DNA of 64,000 bases from Corbicula japonica (lineage: Eukaryota; Mollusca; Bivalvia; Venerida; Cyrenidae). A program made the translations under genes and the position numbers. Positions 10,896-21,422 of the stretch are shown here, in pieces. How positions within the stretch are numbered: position 1 is the stretch's first letter; each line of letters begins with the position of its first letter. The notes beneath the pieces were generated by a model. The model had not been told where the DNA came from, searched no databases, and worked only from the letters and a program-made list of their open reading frames with translations. The stretch is from positions 1,550,001 to 1,614,000 of the forward strand of contig JAZAYU010000127.1 in NCBI GenBank assembly GCA_038501625.1. The letters are read 5' to 3'.

Positions 10896-11635
10896 ACACA
10901 TGTATGTGTCATAATACTAAAAGTATGCTCTTATTGCCCATGTGATGGAGAAACTGTTTTGTCCATATAAGGCAAAACAAGATTGTTTTCGGATACAAAT
11001 GAACATGGAAGTCGCCATTTTTTCCACCCATCATTATTGCCTAAAAATAAGGATTTTACAGTTTTGTATGTAATGACATTTCCCCATTAAACATTACAAC
11101 TGTTGAATAAGTCACCTACTTACCTTATGATCTATTTTTAAAGTAAATTTGCAGCATATGTTCTTGATAAGATCGCTATATTATGTAAATTGTACAAATT
11201 GATCATGGAAAATATGGGGTGAAGTGTGTATGAATCTTGCTTACACATTTAATGATAAAATATCTGAATATCTAGTTTGTGGAGTATAACATGGCAACAT
11301 CATTTAATCACATGCATGTAAGGATAAATATCAATATTTGATTGTGTTCATTTGGGTATGGAAAACATATGGATTGTTGTCAAGTTTCATGCTTAATTTA
11401 AACAATCCAAATGTGTTTTAGATGAATGTAAGAAAATATCAGTTCAATTCTTATATCAACACACATAAATATTTTCTCTTTTACTGAAATGGTGAGAAGA
11501 TTTGTGACAAAAATGGCCACATTTTATGTATGACTGTTGGAACAACCACATTGATGGCAAAGCAAATGACAGTATGATTTTTTGTGGCAAAACTTGTTTG
11601 CTCATCAAAATTACAAGTAAAAAGGGCACACTCTA
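10896..11635. other. Intron, nothing recognised
   Basis: AT-rich intron 3 sequence, conserved in copy 2 because of the block duplication. No exon, RNA gene or named repeat was seen. Confidence 0.5.
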
Positions 11636-12254
11636 ATAAATTGAATGAATGAATGAATGAAAGACTATAGAGGGTGGCCCAATTGGTCAAAAGACTAATC
11701 TTCCTTGGGGCCCTCTTAAACATACAAGCATTATTTTACAGCAACATGTAACAACAAAACAGCATAAAGATAAATTTACAGTACAGAAGATAAATTTACA
11801 GTAACAAAACAAATATGTTAAAGCAATTGAAATTTGATAAATTGTGATTTGCAATCTCAGAAAAAGTTAAAATAACAAGACTAAAGTTACATTACAATAT
11901 ATACATTTTCAAATAAAGATCACCTTTTAACAATATTAGTTTTTTAGCCAATGTGTTAATTTTGCAGTAAACTGATTTATTGTATTACTTAAGTGTATTT
12001 CAATCTATTTTGTTCCATATCATGGGACCAGAGTATGCCATACTCTCTTTAAATAAGTCTATCCTTGGACGAGGAATTTTGAAATCTATTTGACTAATTG
12101 AACATATTTCGGTAATGTTAAATTCTCTATATTGATACATGTCTAAAACATAGGATGGTAAGAGTCTATTATGTACTTTATACATAAATTTTGCTTTTTG
12201 GATTAGAATTCTTTGAAAAATAGTTATTGATAGCAGCTTCCATTGTTGCCACAC
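11636..12254 (-). mobile_element. LINE (non-LTR retrotransposon) 3' fragment, frameshifted
   Basis: The minus-strand frame reads MWQQWKLLSITIFQRILIQK, then KFMYKVHNRLLPSYV, then PRIDLFKESMAYSGPMIWNK. This is the pattern of the C-terminal end of LINE ORF2 proteins (YK..N..LP..., WN.LP..IR). The element ends toward lower coordinates in a (TTCA)n tail at about 11640-11662. Compared with copy 2, four bases are missing near 12012 and the frame is broken. It is a 5'-truncated dead copy. Confidence 0.7.
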
Positions 12255-12361
12255 CTCTTAAAGTGATATGGCACACTGTGCACCTCCATTATTTATAATT
12301 CTTAGTTGGAGACATGATCATAGACAATGCAGTTGTAAACAATGAAAATAGAAAATGTTCT

Positions 12362-12598
12362 GTTATGTTATAACCATGACTGTTGCTGTTGTTATTCAAC
12401 AACCAAAGTGTTTGCTATAATTATGTTACGACTTTGACTGTGTTGCTAAGGTTATGCTATGAGCATGACTGTTGCTATGATAATGCTACAATCATGACTG
12501 CTGCTATGGTAATGCTACAACCATGACTGTAGCAACAATTATGTTACAACTGTGACTGTGTTGCTATGGTTATGCCATGACCATGACTGAGTTTATAT
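12362..12598. repeat. Minisatellite next to exon 4
   Basis: Units of roughly 30-40 bp resemble GCTATGGTTATGCTATGACC followed by ATGACTGTTGC. The array ends within about 10 bp of the exon 4 acceptor. Copy 2 has the corresponding array at about 20060-20290 with unit differences. Confidence 0.75.
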
Positions 12599-12606
12599 CA
12601 TTTCAG

Positions 12607-12711
12607 GTTGAAGATCAAATGAAGTTATTACAAAGCTGTTGGAGTGAAATTTTAATCCTTGACCTTGCTCAACGTCTGCTCAGACAAATTTGGTCAGGGG
12701 AGCTCACTCTG
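12607..12711 (+). CDS. NR5A (FTZ-F1): NR5A exon 4, ligand-binding domain (copy 1)
   Basis: The 105-nt exon (35 codons, phase 0 at both ends) encodes VEDQMKLLQSCWSEILILDL then AQRLLRQIWSGELTL. This matches the helix 3 to helix 5 signature region of NR5A ligand-binding domains, where the coactivator groove and ligand pocket form. The acceptor is ATATCATTTCAG and the donor CTCTG|GTAAGT. The copy at 20305-20409 is identical in protein sequence. Confidence 0.94.
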
Positions 12712-12792
12712 GTAAGTCTTAAATTCCAGGAGAACTTACTGTTGTTAGTTTCTTGAACCCTTTCCTCTGTATAAACTCATTTTTTGCATTGG

Positions 12793-13292
12793 NNNNNNNN
12801 NNNNNNNNNNNNNNNNNNNNNNNNNNNNNNNNNNNNNNNNNNNNNNNNNNNNNNNNNNNNNNNNNNNNNNNNNNNNNNNNNNNNNNNNNNNNNNNNNNNN
12901 NNNNNNNNNNNNNNNNNNNNNNNNNNNNNNNNNNNNNNNNNNNNNNNNNNNNNNNNNNNNNNNNNNNNNNNNNNNNNNNNNNNNNNNNNNNNNNNNNNNN
13001 NNNNNNNNNNNNNNNNNNNNNNNNNNNNNNNNNNNNNNNNNNNNNNNNNNNNNNNNNNNNNNNNNNNNNNNNNNNNNNNNNNNNNNNNNNNNNNNNNNNN
13101 NNNNNNNNNNNNNNNNNNNNNNNNNNNNNNNNNNNNNNNNNNNNNNNNNNNNNNNNNNNNNNNNNNNNNNNNNNNNNNNNNNNNNNNNNNNNNNNNNNNN
13201 NNNNNNNNNNNNNNNNNNNNNNNNNNNNNNNNNNNNNNNNNNNNNNNNNNNNNNNNNNNNNNNNNNNNNNNNNNNNNNNNNNNNNNNNNNNN
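12793..13292. other. Assembly gap, 500 N
   Basis: Exactly 500 consecutive N, a round placeholder size. It joins the end of duplicated block copy 1 to the start of copy 2. ORFs crossing it are meaningless. The GATC-rich MITE beginning at about 12769 is cut off by the gap; its full allele is at 20451-20690. Confidence 0.99.
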
Positions 13293-13714
13293 ATTGTTGG
13301 TAAGACATCTTGCATACTATAAAACAAAAATCAAAATTCATATTATTGGCTAAAATATAATTTTTTCACAATGGTTAAACAGATTAACCGGAACTTGTTG
13401 ACAAACTGTACCTTTAAAATGAAAAACTTCTTATTGGGTAAAAATTGGACTTCATGAAAAATTTACTGGTCCAAAAGTTTTCATTTGAAAATCACATTGG
13501 CATTGGTGGTTTTGACCGAGTACAGGTCTTAATCATTTGTTATTTACTTAAAATAATGTTAGAGCTCTCGAAAACCTGCATAAAAGTGCACAGAATGAGC
13601 TTATCTGGAGAAAAGAGATGTCCATGATGTTATTTACAGGGTCAAGGATTCAAGTTTGAGTGTACTAAGATTGCAGACTTATTGACCTTGGTGCGAAAAA
13701 GGTCTAACTGCATC

Positions 13715-14959
13715 TTACCGTATTCCGTTGTGCATAACGCGCATTGATGTATAACGCGCACCCATACTTTTGGTAAAAAATCGACGGAAAAGCCGATTTC
13801 TGATGTATAACGCGCATCAAAAATCGGCGCGAACGTAAGAAAATTTGGCGCCGATCTGACCTATTTGTGTTGAAATAAAATATTACAAAGAAAAGAAAAT
13901 CTTAAATAAACAAAAGACAGTAAATCAAAATCGGCGCGAATGAGAAAAATCGGCGCGAACTTAAGAAAATTCGGCGCCGATCTGACCTATTTGTGTCGAA
14001 GTAAAATATTACAAAGTAAAGATAATCTTTAATAAACAATAAAGACAGTAAAACAAAATCGGTGCCGACATAAGAAAAATCGGCGGGAATGAAAAAAATC
14101 GGCTCCAATTTAAGTATTACATTTTGTGCTGAAGTAAAATATTACAAAGTAGAGAAAAACTTTAATAAACAATTAAGACAGTTAAATAACCATTTTATTT
14201 AACGCAAACATGTCACCACCTACTCCAACAATTGCAAGCCAATCAGCTAATATATTGTCACACCTGTCAGAAATTAGCTCCATTTATAATCTTTGAATAA
14301 TAGGTGTGTTTGCATATGCTCAAACAATGTGAGAGGCGTGAAAAATATTATGAAAAGGTCCTTTGAAATTAGAGGTTAATTGTTAGTAACTATCAATTGA
14401 TCTTCACAAGTACAGATTGAAAGATACTTCTGTAACATGTTATTACGCATAGAATAAATTTCAAATGATGAAACCATTTATTTCATATAACTCATTTTTT
14501 TCCACACTAAGTAAATCAAAGAAATCACGCATTAATATACTGCCATTTTCACACTGTCAGACTCTATTGAACGAGATGACAACAGTATTTGTGATTGTTT
14601 TATAATGTACTTCCGCTTCCGGTATAAATTTGAACAACAAATGGCGGCCGATTATCGTAGTTAGTTTAATTAAAAAATCGACGTCTTTTTTGTAAGATCT
14701 TTCCTTTACTTTAATAGTTTGTTTCTTTAAATAACTACAAAAAGTTTTACTGTAACTCTGTGTAGAATCGTAATATGTCGACAGCTCGTTTCGTACTCAA
14801 ATTCAGACGTTCTTGCTGATCACTGGGCTTTGTTTTTCGGCGAAATTTAAGTGAAGAAAAAGTACTGAAAAAATTTATTGGATGTATAATGCGCACCCAT
14901 GATCTGCGCGCATTTAGGGAGGTAAAAATGTGCGCGGTATACACAACCGAATACGGTAA
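13715..14959. mobile_element. Non-autonomous DNA transposon with CCGTATTCGGTTGTG ends (copy 2)
   Basis: Counterpart of 6123-7366 with the same ends and internal GGCGCGAA repeats, differing by scattered substitutions. No transposase ORF. Confidence 0.65.
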
Positions 14960-15530
14960 TACAATTGTACTTACCAGAGGTTCCACTAGCTGTTGAATCT
15001 CGAGGGTCATTTTGACCATTTTTAACAGATTCTCTCAATTGTAAGCCAGAAAGACCCCTAATTTAAAGAACAATGACCCTTCAGCTTAAATCCTAGGGGT
15101 CAAAATAAGGTTGTTTTTTTTTTAAATTTCAAGGGTCAAAGGGTCATCTCCCGGGTCAAATGGAACCCCTTAGTTACACTGTTTTTGTGCTAAGGTGATG
15201 GAATGGCTAAATGATTTATGATTTATATGTTTTAAGTGTCATTTTGAATTTTACAGAGTATTGTGCAAACAGTTAATTCATTTTATTTAAACAGCCCTGA
15301 ATAATTTTTACCAGTTTGAAATGCCTGTCCTTAAAATTGGTGGAGTTGTTAAATGGGAAAATAATTTAAGTTGTATACATATCTTGGAGTATAAAACCCA
15401 TGTTAGTCTAGAACCAAGTTAGCCTGCCTGTTATTGTGACATGTGTCAAGGCTCAAAAGAAACCACTTAATTCTGGCATTCAGGTATAAATGTTTTCATT
15501 TTTCAGACTTAAACGTTTTTCATTTTTCAG

Positions 15531-15671
15531 GATTTTTCAAGAGAACGGTGCAAAACAAGAAAGTGTACTCATGTGTCGACAATCGTAGCTGTCATATTGA
15601 CAAAAGTCAGAGGAAGCGTTGTCCGTACTGTCGTTTCCAGAAATGTCTCAATGTTGGGATGAAATTGGAAG
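15531..15671 (+). CDS. NR5A (FTZ-F1): NR5A exon 2, second zinc finger (copy 2)
   Basis: Same 141-nt exon as 7936-8076, with the same acceptor TTTTTCAG and donor GGAAG|GTTTGT and the same translation. If exon 4 of copy 1 were spliced to this exon, the frame would be wrong: exon 4 ends in phase 0 and this exon needs one base of a Gly codon. That reading meets TGA near the exon's end (GGATGA). So the two copies cannot both be in one mRNA; they are either alleles or alternatives. Confidence 0.93.
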
Positions 15672-16396
15672 GTTTGTAGTATATATTTTCACAGGTTTTT
15701 TTTTTCACTTCCAAGCAAATGGGTCCACGCCCTTTAGTTTTGGGGAATATAGCATTATTTCGTCTCTTAAAGAGGAATGAAAAACCCTGATGTAAAGTCA
15801 CTATTTGGGGAAAACTGCATGATTTTAAAGAAATTTCATGAGGGTAAGTGCCTGTTAAAGGCCACTACTAAAGAAGGCAACAAAAGCCCTGATTCGTACA
15901 TGCTTTTAGCTATTATTTCCAGAATTAAAAAATCACAAAATTGGTGAGTATTTCAGAACAAGTCAGAACAAGTGATTCAAGAAAATTTTCTGAACTTACT
16001 AGCTTAAGATTATGTGTCAATGACATTATTATAAAACAAGCGACATTATAAAAGTGGTCCTAGATAGTTTCAGGAGTGTATTTCTTAACCTTCTGGAAAA
16101 TGTCAAGCAATAAGATATTTTCTTGATTCTCATGAAATGCACTAATGTTTGCTAATGTCATTTTTGTGTACCCGTTTTGAAGAGAAAGTAATACCCAGGG
16201 ATTGCTTTGTCTGTCCGTCAGTCTGTCACAGAAACTTAACTTTGGCTATAACTTTGTCATTTCTTTATATTTCTTCATCAAACTTTCAAATTGACAATAT
16301 GGTCATGATGACGTCAAATTCTTTAGGTCAAAGTCACATTTCATAGATCACACTGTACGGATGTGCAGGCTGATCAGGATCTATACTGTTTGTCCG

Positions 16397-16543
16397 GTGC
16401 CCAAGGTTATAAAACTGAGCATGGAAACCAGTCTCAAATCTCGAGCATCTGATTGGCTGAAATGGCGACCAGTCGTCATTTCAGTCAATCAGATGCTTGA
16501 GATTTGAGACTGGTTTCCAATCTCAGCTTTATAACCTTCAGAC
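16397..16543. mobile_element. Palindromic MITE, asymmetric-end type (copy 2)
   Basis: Allele of 8801-8950, starting GTGCCCAAGGTTATAAAAC and ending TTATAACCTTCAGAC, with centre GGCGACCAGTCGTC. A few arm positions differ from copy 1. Confidence 0.82.
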
Positions 16544-16778
16544 TTGAGGATATTTTATGACAAGGGCTGCTCTGTTACTTGAGCAATCAAAAGTTGTTGC
16601 CAAAGTTGGACCTCTTTGGCTGTTGAAACTTGTTGGTTTGTTATTAGTGCTATGAGCATTTTGAAAATTTGATCAGGTTTGTGGGTGAAATATGTTTCTC
16701 AATTTTACGGTTACATAAACATATACTTTGCACTGTTTTCTGTTGCTATTTACATTTATGCATGTTAATAACTTACAG

Positions 16779-17500
16779 CTGTCAGAACAGACCGAATGAG
16801 AGGAGGGAGGAACAAATTTGGACCGATGTACAAACGAGATCGAGCCTTGAAACAACAGGCTATTCGACAACAACAACAAATGTTGGCTAATTGTCAAATG
16901 CGTATCGCAAATGGCATGGACCCTTTCACAGGAAATGTTGAACCGCCAGACATCAAGCCTGATCCAGCATTCTTGATGTCAGTTGCAAATAGCCTTGGTT
17001 ACGGCATTAACTCTATAAATAACAATGTTAGTCAACCTCATACGCCGGCAACTTCACCGACAGATTCTGGAATTCCGTCGCCAACTATATCGGATAATTC
17101 GCCACATGATTTACGTTTGTCAGTTCCATCAACATTGTCGCATTCTAATGGACAAATTAATACAAGTACTCAGGGATTGTACTCGAATGGCGGGAGCTTT
17201 TTCACGTCCTCTGGTAATATGGCTCATCGGGGGTACGATCCGTATTACCAAGCGGTACCACATCCGTCTAGTATGCCTTTATTACCGCAACTTGTTGTTG
17301 ATTTAAAAGCTAGTGCTCTGAATGAAGAGGAAATGAAAAATAAACTGTTGTCTTTTGTGGACAGTGAATTTGGTCATACAGATTTGAATCGTGGGAATTA
17401 CTCTTCGAAATTGCTCCAATTACTGTGTCGCCTTTCAGATCAGTTACTTTTCCTGATGGTCGAGTGGGCGCGAACCTCTGTGTTTTTCAGAGATTTAAAG
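16779..17500 (+). CDS. NR5A (FTZ-F1): NR5A exon 3: FTZ-F1 box, hinge, start of ligand-binding domain (copy 2)
   Basis: Same length (722 nt), splice sites and protein as 9191-9912. Differences from copy 1 in the coding part are silent: Arg CGA for AGA just before the FTZ-F1 box and Lys AAA for AAG after it. This contrasts with visible changes in the neighbouring introns and fits purifying selection on both alleles or very recent divergence. Confidence 0.93.
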
Positions 17501-17531
17501 GTAAATGTTTGGGTTTGAATTTAACTTTAAT

Positions 17532-17894
17532 TTAAACCCTTCCTTCCATTTATATGCCTGTATGGCAGGGCTCTCACTAGATTTGCAAATCAGGGAGAGG
17601 TTTTGTCATAATTTTACTGAATTATGGAGAAGTTTGCAGCTAACAGCATTCTTTCCCTATATAATTATATTCTCTCCCATAGCTTAAAGAAGGGAGAAGT
17701 CTGGTCACTTTTGTGAGACCATTTCTCTCCCTCTAGTTGAGAGCCCTGTGAGCCATGGGCAGTGTAGATCCTGATCAGCTGGCACTTCTCTGCAGTCTGA
17801 TCAGGATGTACACTGTCCGCTTTGGGATTTATTTTATTTCTGACCAAAAATAATCTGGATCTACACTAGCTTGTGCGCTGGAGAAAAGGGTTAA
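17532..17894. mobile_element. TTAA-type GATC-rich MITE with nested repeat (copy 2)
   Basis: Counterpart of 9944-10306, bounded by TTAAACCCTTCCTTCCA and GAGAAAAGGGTTAA, with the same nested AGGGCTCTC-bounded repeat. Confidence 0.75.
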
Positions 17895-18104
17895 ATAAAC
17901 TTTGAATTTTAAATTTATTACCTGATTCCAAACCAGATCCGGGCTTATAGTTTGATGACTTCTGTCTGTCCGTCTGTTAACAAATACTTGAACCAAGGTT
18001 ACCATTTGTGATTCAAGGTTTTCAAGTCTACTCCTGTTGCTTAGAATTGGTTCAGATTTCCAAACATAAGCCGTCCTGCGCTAATAGTACAGACCACTTA
18101 ATGC

Positions 18105-18489
18105 TTAACCCTTTCCTCCATAAATACATGTTTTTACGCATGTGTGACTACTGTCGATTCAGATCAGCCTGCACATCTGTGCCGTCTGATCATGATCTGC
18201 ACTGGTTGCATTTTGGTCAAAAATAACCTAACATTAAAAAAATGAACAGTGCAGATCCTGATCAGATGGCACGGATCTGGATCTACACTGTTCAACCCAC
18301 GCCATGAAGGTTTATCTATGGAGAAAGCAGTCAGTCGCTTGCGGAGAAATTGGTTTGTACTGGTTAGAGACCCAGGAACACCGGTTAGGTGGACTGACCG
18401 CCGGGATATAACCAGAAAGGTGTTGAAACCAGGCGTTAAACCCCAAACAAACAAACAAACAAACAATTATCTATGGAGGAAAGGGTTAA
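18105..18489. mobile_element. TTAA-type GATC-rich MITE carrying a SINE (copy 2)
   Basis: Starts TTAACCCTTTCCTCCATA and ends TATGGAGGAAAGGGTTAA. It is the allele of 10517-10895 without the palindromic insertion but with a SINE inserted near its right end. Confidence 0.85.
18324..18466 (+). mobile_element. SINE insertion with (AAAC)n tail
   Basis: A 143-bp insertion is flanked by a perfect 12-bp duplication, TTATCTATGGAG, at 18312-18323 and 18467-18478. It ends in GGCGTTAAACCCCAAAC followed by repeated AAAC. It contains CCGGTTAGGTGGACTGACC. It is absent from copy 1. The tail and duplication indicate LINE-mediated retrotransposition. The body resembles bivalve SINE 3' parts as I remember them; no RNA polymerase III A/B boxes were confirmed, so it may be 5'-truncated. 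Confidence 0.75.
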
Positions 18490-19231
18490 ACACATGTATT
18501 TGTCATAATACTAAAAGTATGCTCTTATTGCCCATGTGATGAAGAAACTGTTTTGTCCATATAATGCAAAACAAGATTGTTTTCGGATACAAATGAACAT
18601 GGAAGTTGCCATTTTTTCCACCCATCATAATTGCCTAAAAATAAGGATTTTACAGTTTTGAATGTAATGACATTTCCCCATTAAACATTACACCTGTTGA
18701 ATAAGTCACCTACTCACCTTATGATCTATTTTTAAAGTAAATTTGCAGCATATGTTCTTGATAAGATCGCTATATTATGTAAATTGTAAAAATTGATCAT
18801 GGAAAAATATGGGGTGAAGTGTGTATGAATCTTGCTTACACATTTAATGATAAAATATCTGAATATCTAGTTTGTGGAGTAAAACATGGCAACATCATTT
18901 AATCACATGCATTTAAGGATTGAATCAATATTTGATTGTGTTCATTTGCGTATAGAAAACATTTGGATTGTTGTCAAGTTTCATGCTTACTTTAAACAAT
19001 CCAAATGTTTTTCAGATGAATGTAAGAAAATATCAGTTCAATTCTTATATCAACACACATAAATATTTTCTCTTTTACTGAAATGGTGAGAAGATTTGTG
19101 ACAAAAATGGCCACATTTTATGTATGACTGTTGGAACAACCACATTGATGGCAAAGCAAATGACAGTATGATTTTTTGTGGCAAAACTTGTTTGCTCATC
19201 AAAATTACAAGTAAAAAGGGCACACTCTAAT

Positions 19232-19849
19232 AAATTGAATGAATGAATGAAAGACTATTTATAGAGGGTGGCCCAATTGGTCAAAGACTAATCTTCCTTG
19301 GGGCCCTCTTAAACATACAAGCATTATTTTACAGCAACATGTAACAACAAAACAGCATAAAGATAAATTTACAGTACAGAAGATAAATTTACAGTAACAA
19401 AACAAATATGTTAAAGCAATTGAAATTTGATAAATTGTGATTTGCAATCTCAGAAAAAGTTAAAATAACAAGACTAAAGTTACATTACAATATATACATT
19501 TTCAAATAAAGATCACCTTTTAACAATATTAGTTTTTTAGCCAATGTGTTAATTTTGCAGTAAACTGATTTATTGTATTACTTAAGCGTATTTCAATAGG
19601 AATTTTGTTCCATATCATGGGACCAGAGTATGCCATACTCTCTTTAAATAAGTCTATCCTTTGACGAGGAATTTTGAAATCTATTTGACTAATTGAACGT
19701 ATTTCAGTAATGTTAAATTCTCTATATTGATACATGTCTAAAACATAGAATGGTAAGAGTCTATTATGTACTTTATACATAAATTTTGCTTTTTGGATTA
19801 GAATTCTTTGAAAAATAGTTATTGATAGCAGCTTCCATTGTTGCCACAC
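19232..19849 (-). mobile_element. LINE 3' fragment with intact terminal frame (copy 2)
   Basis: The minus-strand ORF of 106 aa (19529-19849) extends the copy 1 frame to a natural end: SGPMIWNKIPIEIRLSNTIN then QFTAKLTHWLKN. This is the WN.IP.EIR...F...L pattern found at the C terminus of many LINE ORF2 proteins. A non-coding 3' part follows toward lower coordinates, ending in (TTCA)n at about 19238-19252. It is 5'-truncated and has no endonuclease or catalytic RT core. Confidence 0.75.
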
Positions 19850-20059
19850 CTCTTAAAGTGATATGGCACACTGTGCACCTCCATTATTTATAATTCTTAG
19901 TTGGAGACATCATCATAGACAATGCAGTTGTAAACAATGAAAATAGAAGGCTGATTTTGAGCTCAAAGCAAAAGAAATAAGCCAGGTCTTATAAGTCAGT
20001 ATTGTTATGCTTCAACTTTGACTGTTGCTTTTGATTTGCTCTGATGGTGACTGTGTTCT

Positions 20060-20290
20060 GTTATGTTATAACCATGACTGTTGCTGTTGTTAGTCAACAA
20101 CCAAAGTGTTTGCTATAATTATGTTACGACTTTGACTGTGTTGCTAAGGTTATGCTATGAGCATGACTGTTGCTATGATAATGCTACAATCATGACTGCT
20201 GCTATGGTTATGCTATGACCATGACTGTAGCAACAATTGTGTTACAACTGTGACTGTGTTGCTATGGTTATGCCATGACCATGACTGAGT
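20060..20290. repeat. Minisatellite next to exon 4 (copy 2)
   Basis: Same GCTATGGTTATGCTATGACC-type array as in copy 1, preceded by about 108 bp (19947-20055) that copy 1 lacks. Confidence 0.7.
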
Positions 20291-20304
20291 TTATATCATT
20301 TCAG

Positions 20305-20409
20305 GTTGAAGATCAAATGAAGTTATTACAAAGCTGTTGGAGTGAAATTTTAATCCTTGACCTTGCTCAACGTCTGCTCAGACAAATTTGGTCAGGGGAG
20401 CTCACTCTG
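20305..20409 (+). CDS. NR5A (FTZ-F1): NR5A exon 4, ligand-binding domain (copy 2)
   Basis: Same 35 codons as 12607-12711. The donor CTCTG|GTAAGT leads into the intron that continues without a gap to exon 5. In the assembly as written, this copy is physically linked to exons 5 and 6. Confidence 0.94.
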
Positions 20410-20450
20410 GTAAGTCTTAAATTCCAGGAGAACTTACTGTTGTTAGTTTC

Positions 20451-20690
20451 TTGAACCCTTTCCTCTGTATAAACTCGTTTATTGCATTGGCAAAAAGTGT
20501 AGATCCACATCAGCCGGCACATCCATGCCGTCGGATCAATATCTGCATTGTTCAATTTTCGGTTAGAAAAAAACTTATAAATCAAAAACAGTGCAGATCA
20601 TGATCAGATGGCATGGATGTGCTAACCTGGCTAGATCTATTCTGGTCACACATGCATTAAAATGCATAAATATATGGAGTAAAGGATTAA
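20451..20690. mobile_element. TTAA-type GATC-rich MITE
   Basis: Starts TTGAACCCTTTCCTCTG (one TTAA mutated to TTGA) and ends TATGGAGTAAAGGATTAA. It has both hairpin modules, e.g. CAGCCGGCACATCCATGCCG. Confidence 0.75.
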
Positions 20691-20887
20691 GGGAGATAAT
20701 ATTTTTCTCGCACTGGAAATGCACCTCTCCTTGACATTCCTAGAAGCTCTTTAGAGAATCAAGATTTGTAAAACTGATTCTCGGCTTCAAGGTTATAAAA
20801 TCCAGCCAGAGAATCAGTTGTACAGTTTAAGCTTGCTATTGGTTGGTTAAGAAACTATGCTTAATATCAACCAATCAAATAACTTGA

Positions 20888-21075
20888 TCAGATCCAGATC
20901 AGCTGGCATATCTATGCCTTCTGATCAGGTTCTACATTGTTCGCTTTTAATTTCCTCAAGTTATTTCTGACAAAGAAATGTCCTTTGTAGATCCAGATCA
21001 GATTTCAAAGATTTGCCATCTGATCTGGATCTACACTGGTGGAACCTGCAATAAAACCTGTATATGTGGAGTAAA
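20888..21075. mobile_element. GATC-rich MITE fragment
   Basis: Contains CAGATCCAGATCAGCTGG, CCATCTGATCTGGATC and a worn right end ATATGTGGAGTAAAGCG. The left terminal repeat is missing. Confidence 0.65.
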
Positions 21076-21194
21076 GCGTCAAGGTATAAAATACCTTTCT
21101 GCCTTTATAGAGGTAGGCAGTAGACAACAGATGAAATTACTATTTAAAACTTGTTGTTATTCTTTTAAATTTATAATGCATGTTGTGTTTGTAG

Positions 21195-21348
21195 GCAAAT
21201 GGTCAGAAACTGAACCTGGATAGCTTAGACATGCTCGGCATCAGTGACATGAAGGATCGCATCCTGGACATTGTAAGGAAGATGAAGGACTTGAAGATAG
21301 ATGACAACGAATACACCTGCTTGAAGTTCCTCATTCTCTTGAATCCTG
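21195..21348 (+). CDS. NR5A (FTZ-F1): NR5A exon 5, ligand-binding domain
   Basis: The 154-nt exon reads ANGQKLNLDSLDMLGISDMK, then DRILDIVRKMKDLKI, then DDNEYTCLKFLILLNP. The CLKFLILL segment matches the conserved helix 8/9 region of NR5A ligand-binding domains. The acceptor is TGTTTGTAG|GC and the donor CCTG|GTATAG. It continues in phase 0 from exon 4, and its last G joins AT at 34610 to form Asp. It is present once only. The following intron is about 13.3 kb, of which about 12.2 kb is a retrotransposon. Confidence 0.94.
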
Positions 21349-21352
21349 GTAT

Positions 21353-21422
21353 AGTATAACGCTTTACTGTGTAACGTTTTTACACATGTGCATCCAGTTT
21401 AGATTCAGATCACCCATCACAT
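21353..21422. mobile_element. Left half of a GATC-rich MITE split by the retrotransposon
   Basis: GCTTTACTGTGTAACG, TTTTTACACATGTGCATCC and TTTAGATTCAGATCA match the left half of the family. The sequence breaks off at the LTR start, and the other half resumes at 33596. Confidence 0.65.

Larger units (their letters stand above)
5720..12792 (+). repeat. Large duplicated block, copy 1 (NR5A exons 2-4)
   Basis: This block aligns end to end with 13293-20490. It starts ATTGTTGGTAAGACATC, the first bases after the N gap, and ends TTTTTTGCATTGG, the last bases before the gap. The copies share every exon and most repeats. Copy 1 has a palindromic MITE (10692-10837) missing from copy 2; copy 2 has a SINE (18324-18466) and about 108 bp near 19947-20055 missing from copy 1. 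Confidence 0.95.
13293..20490 (+). repeat. Large duplicated block, copy 2 (NR5A exons 2-4)
   Basis: Aligns with 5720-12792 along its whole length, with scattered substitutions and small indels. It carries its own exons 2-4 with intact splice sites. After it the sequence continues uniquely into exon 5. Sub-repeats described for copy 1 recur here: the GGTTCCA-ended repeat at about 14970-15172, the ~200-bp repeat at 15692-15890, and the CTGTCACAG repeat at 16149-16346. Confidence 0.95.

Noticed and set aside
12719..13353. Long ORFs of ~190-200 residues around the N gap
   Set aside because: They consist almost wholly of unknown residues from the 500 N.
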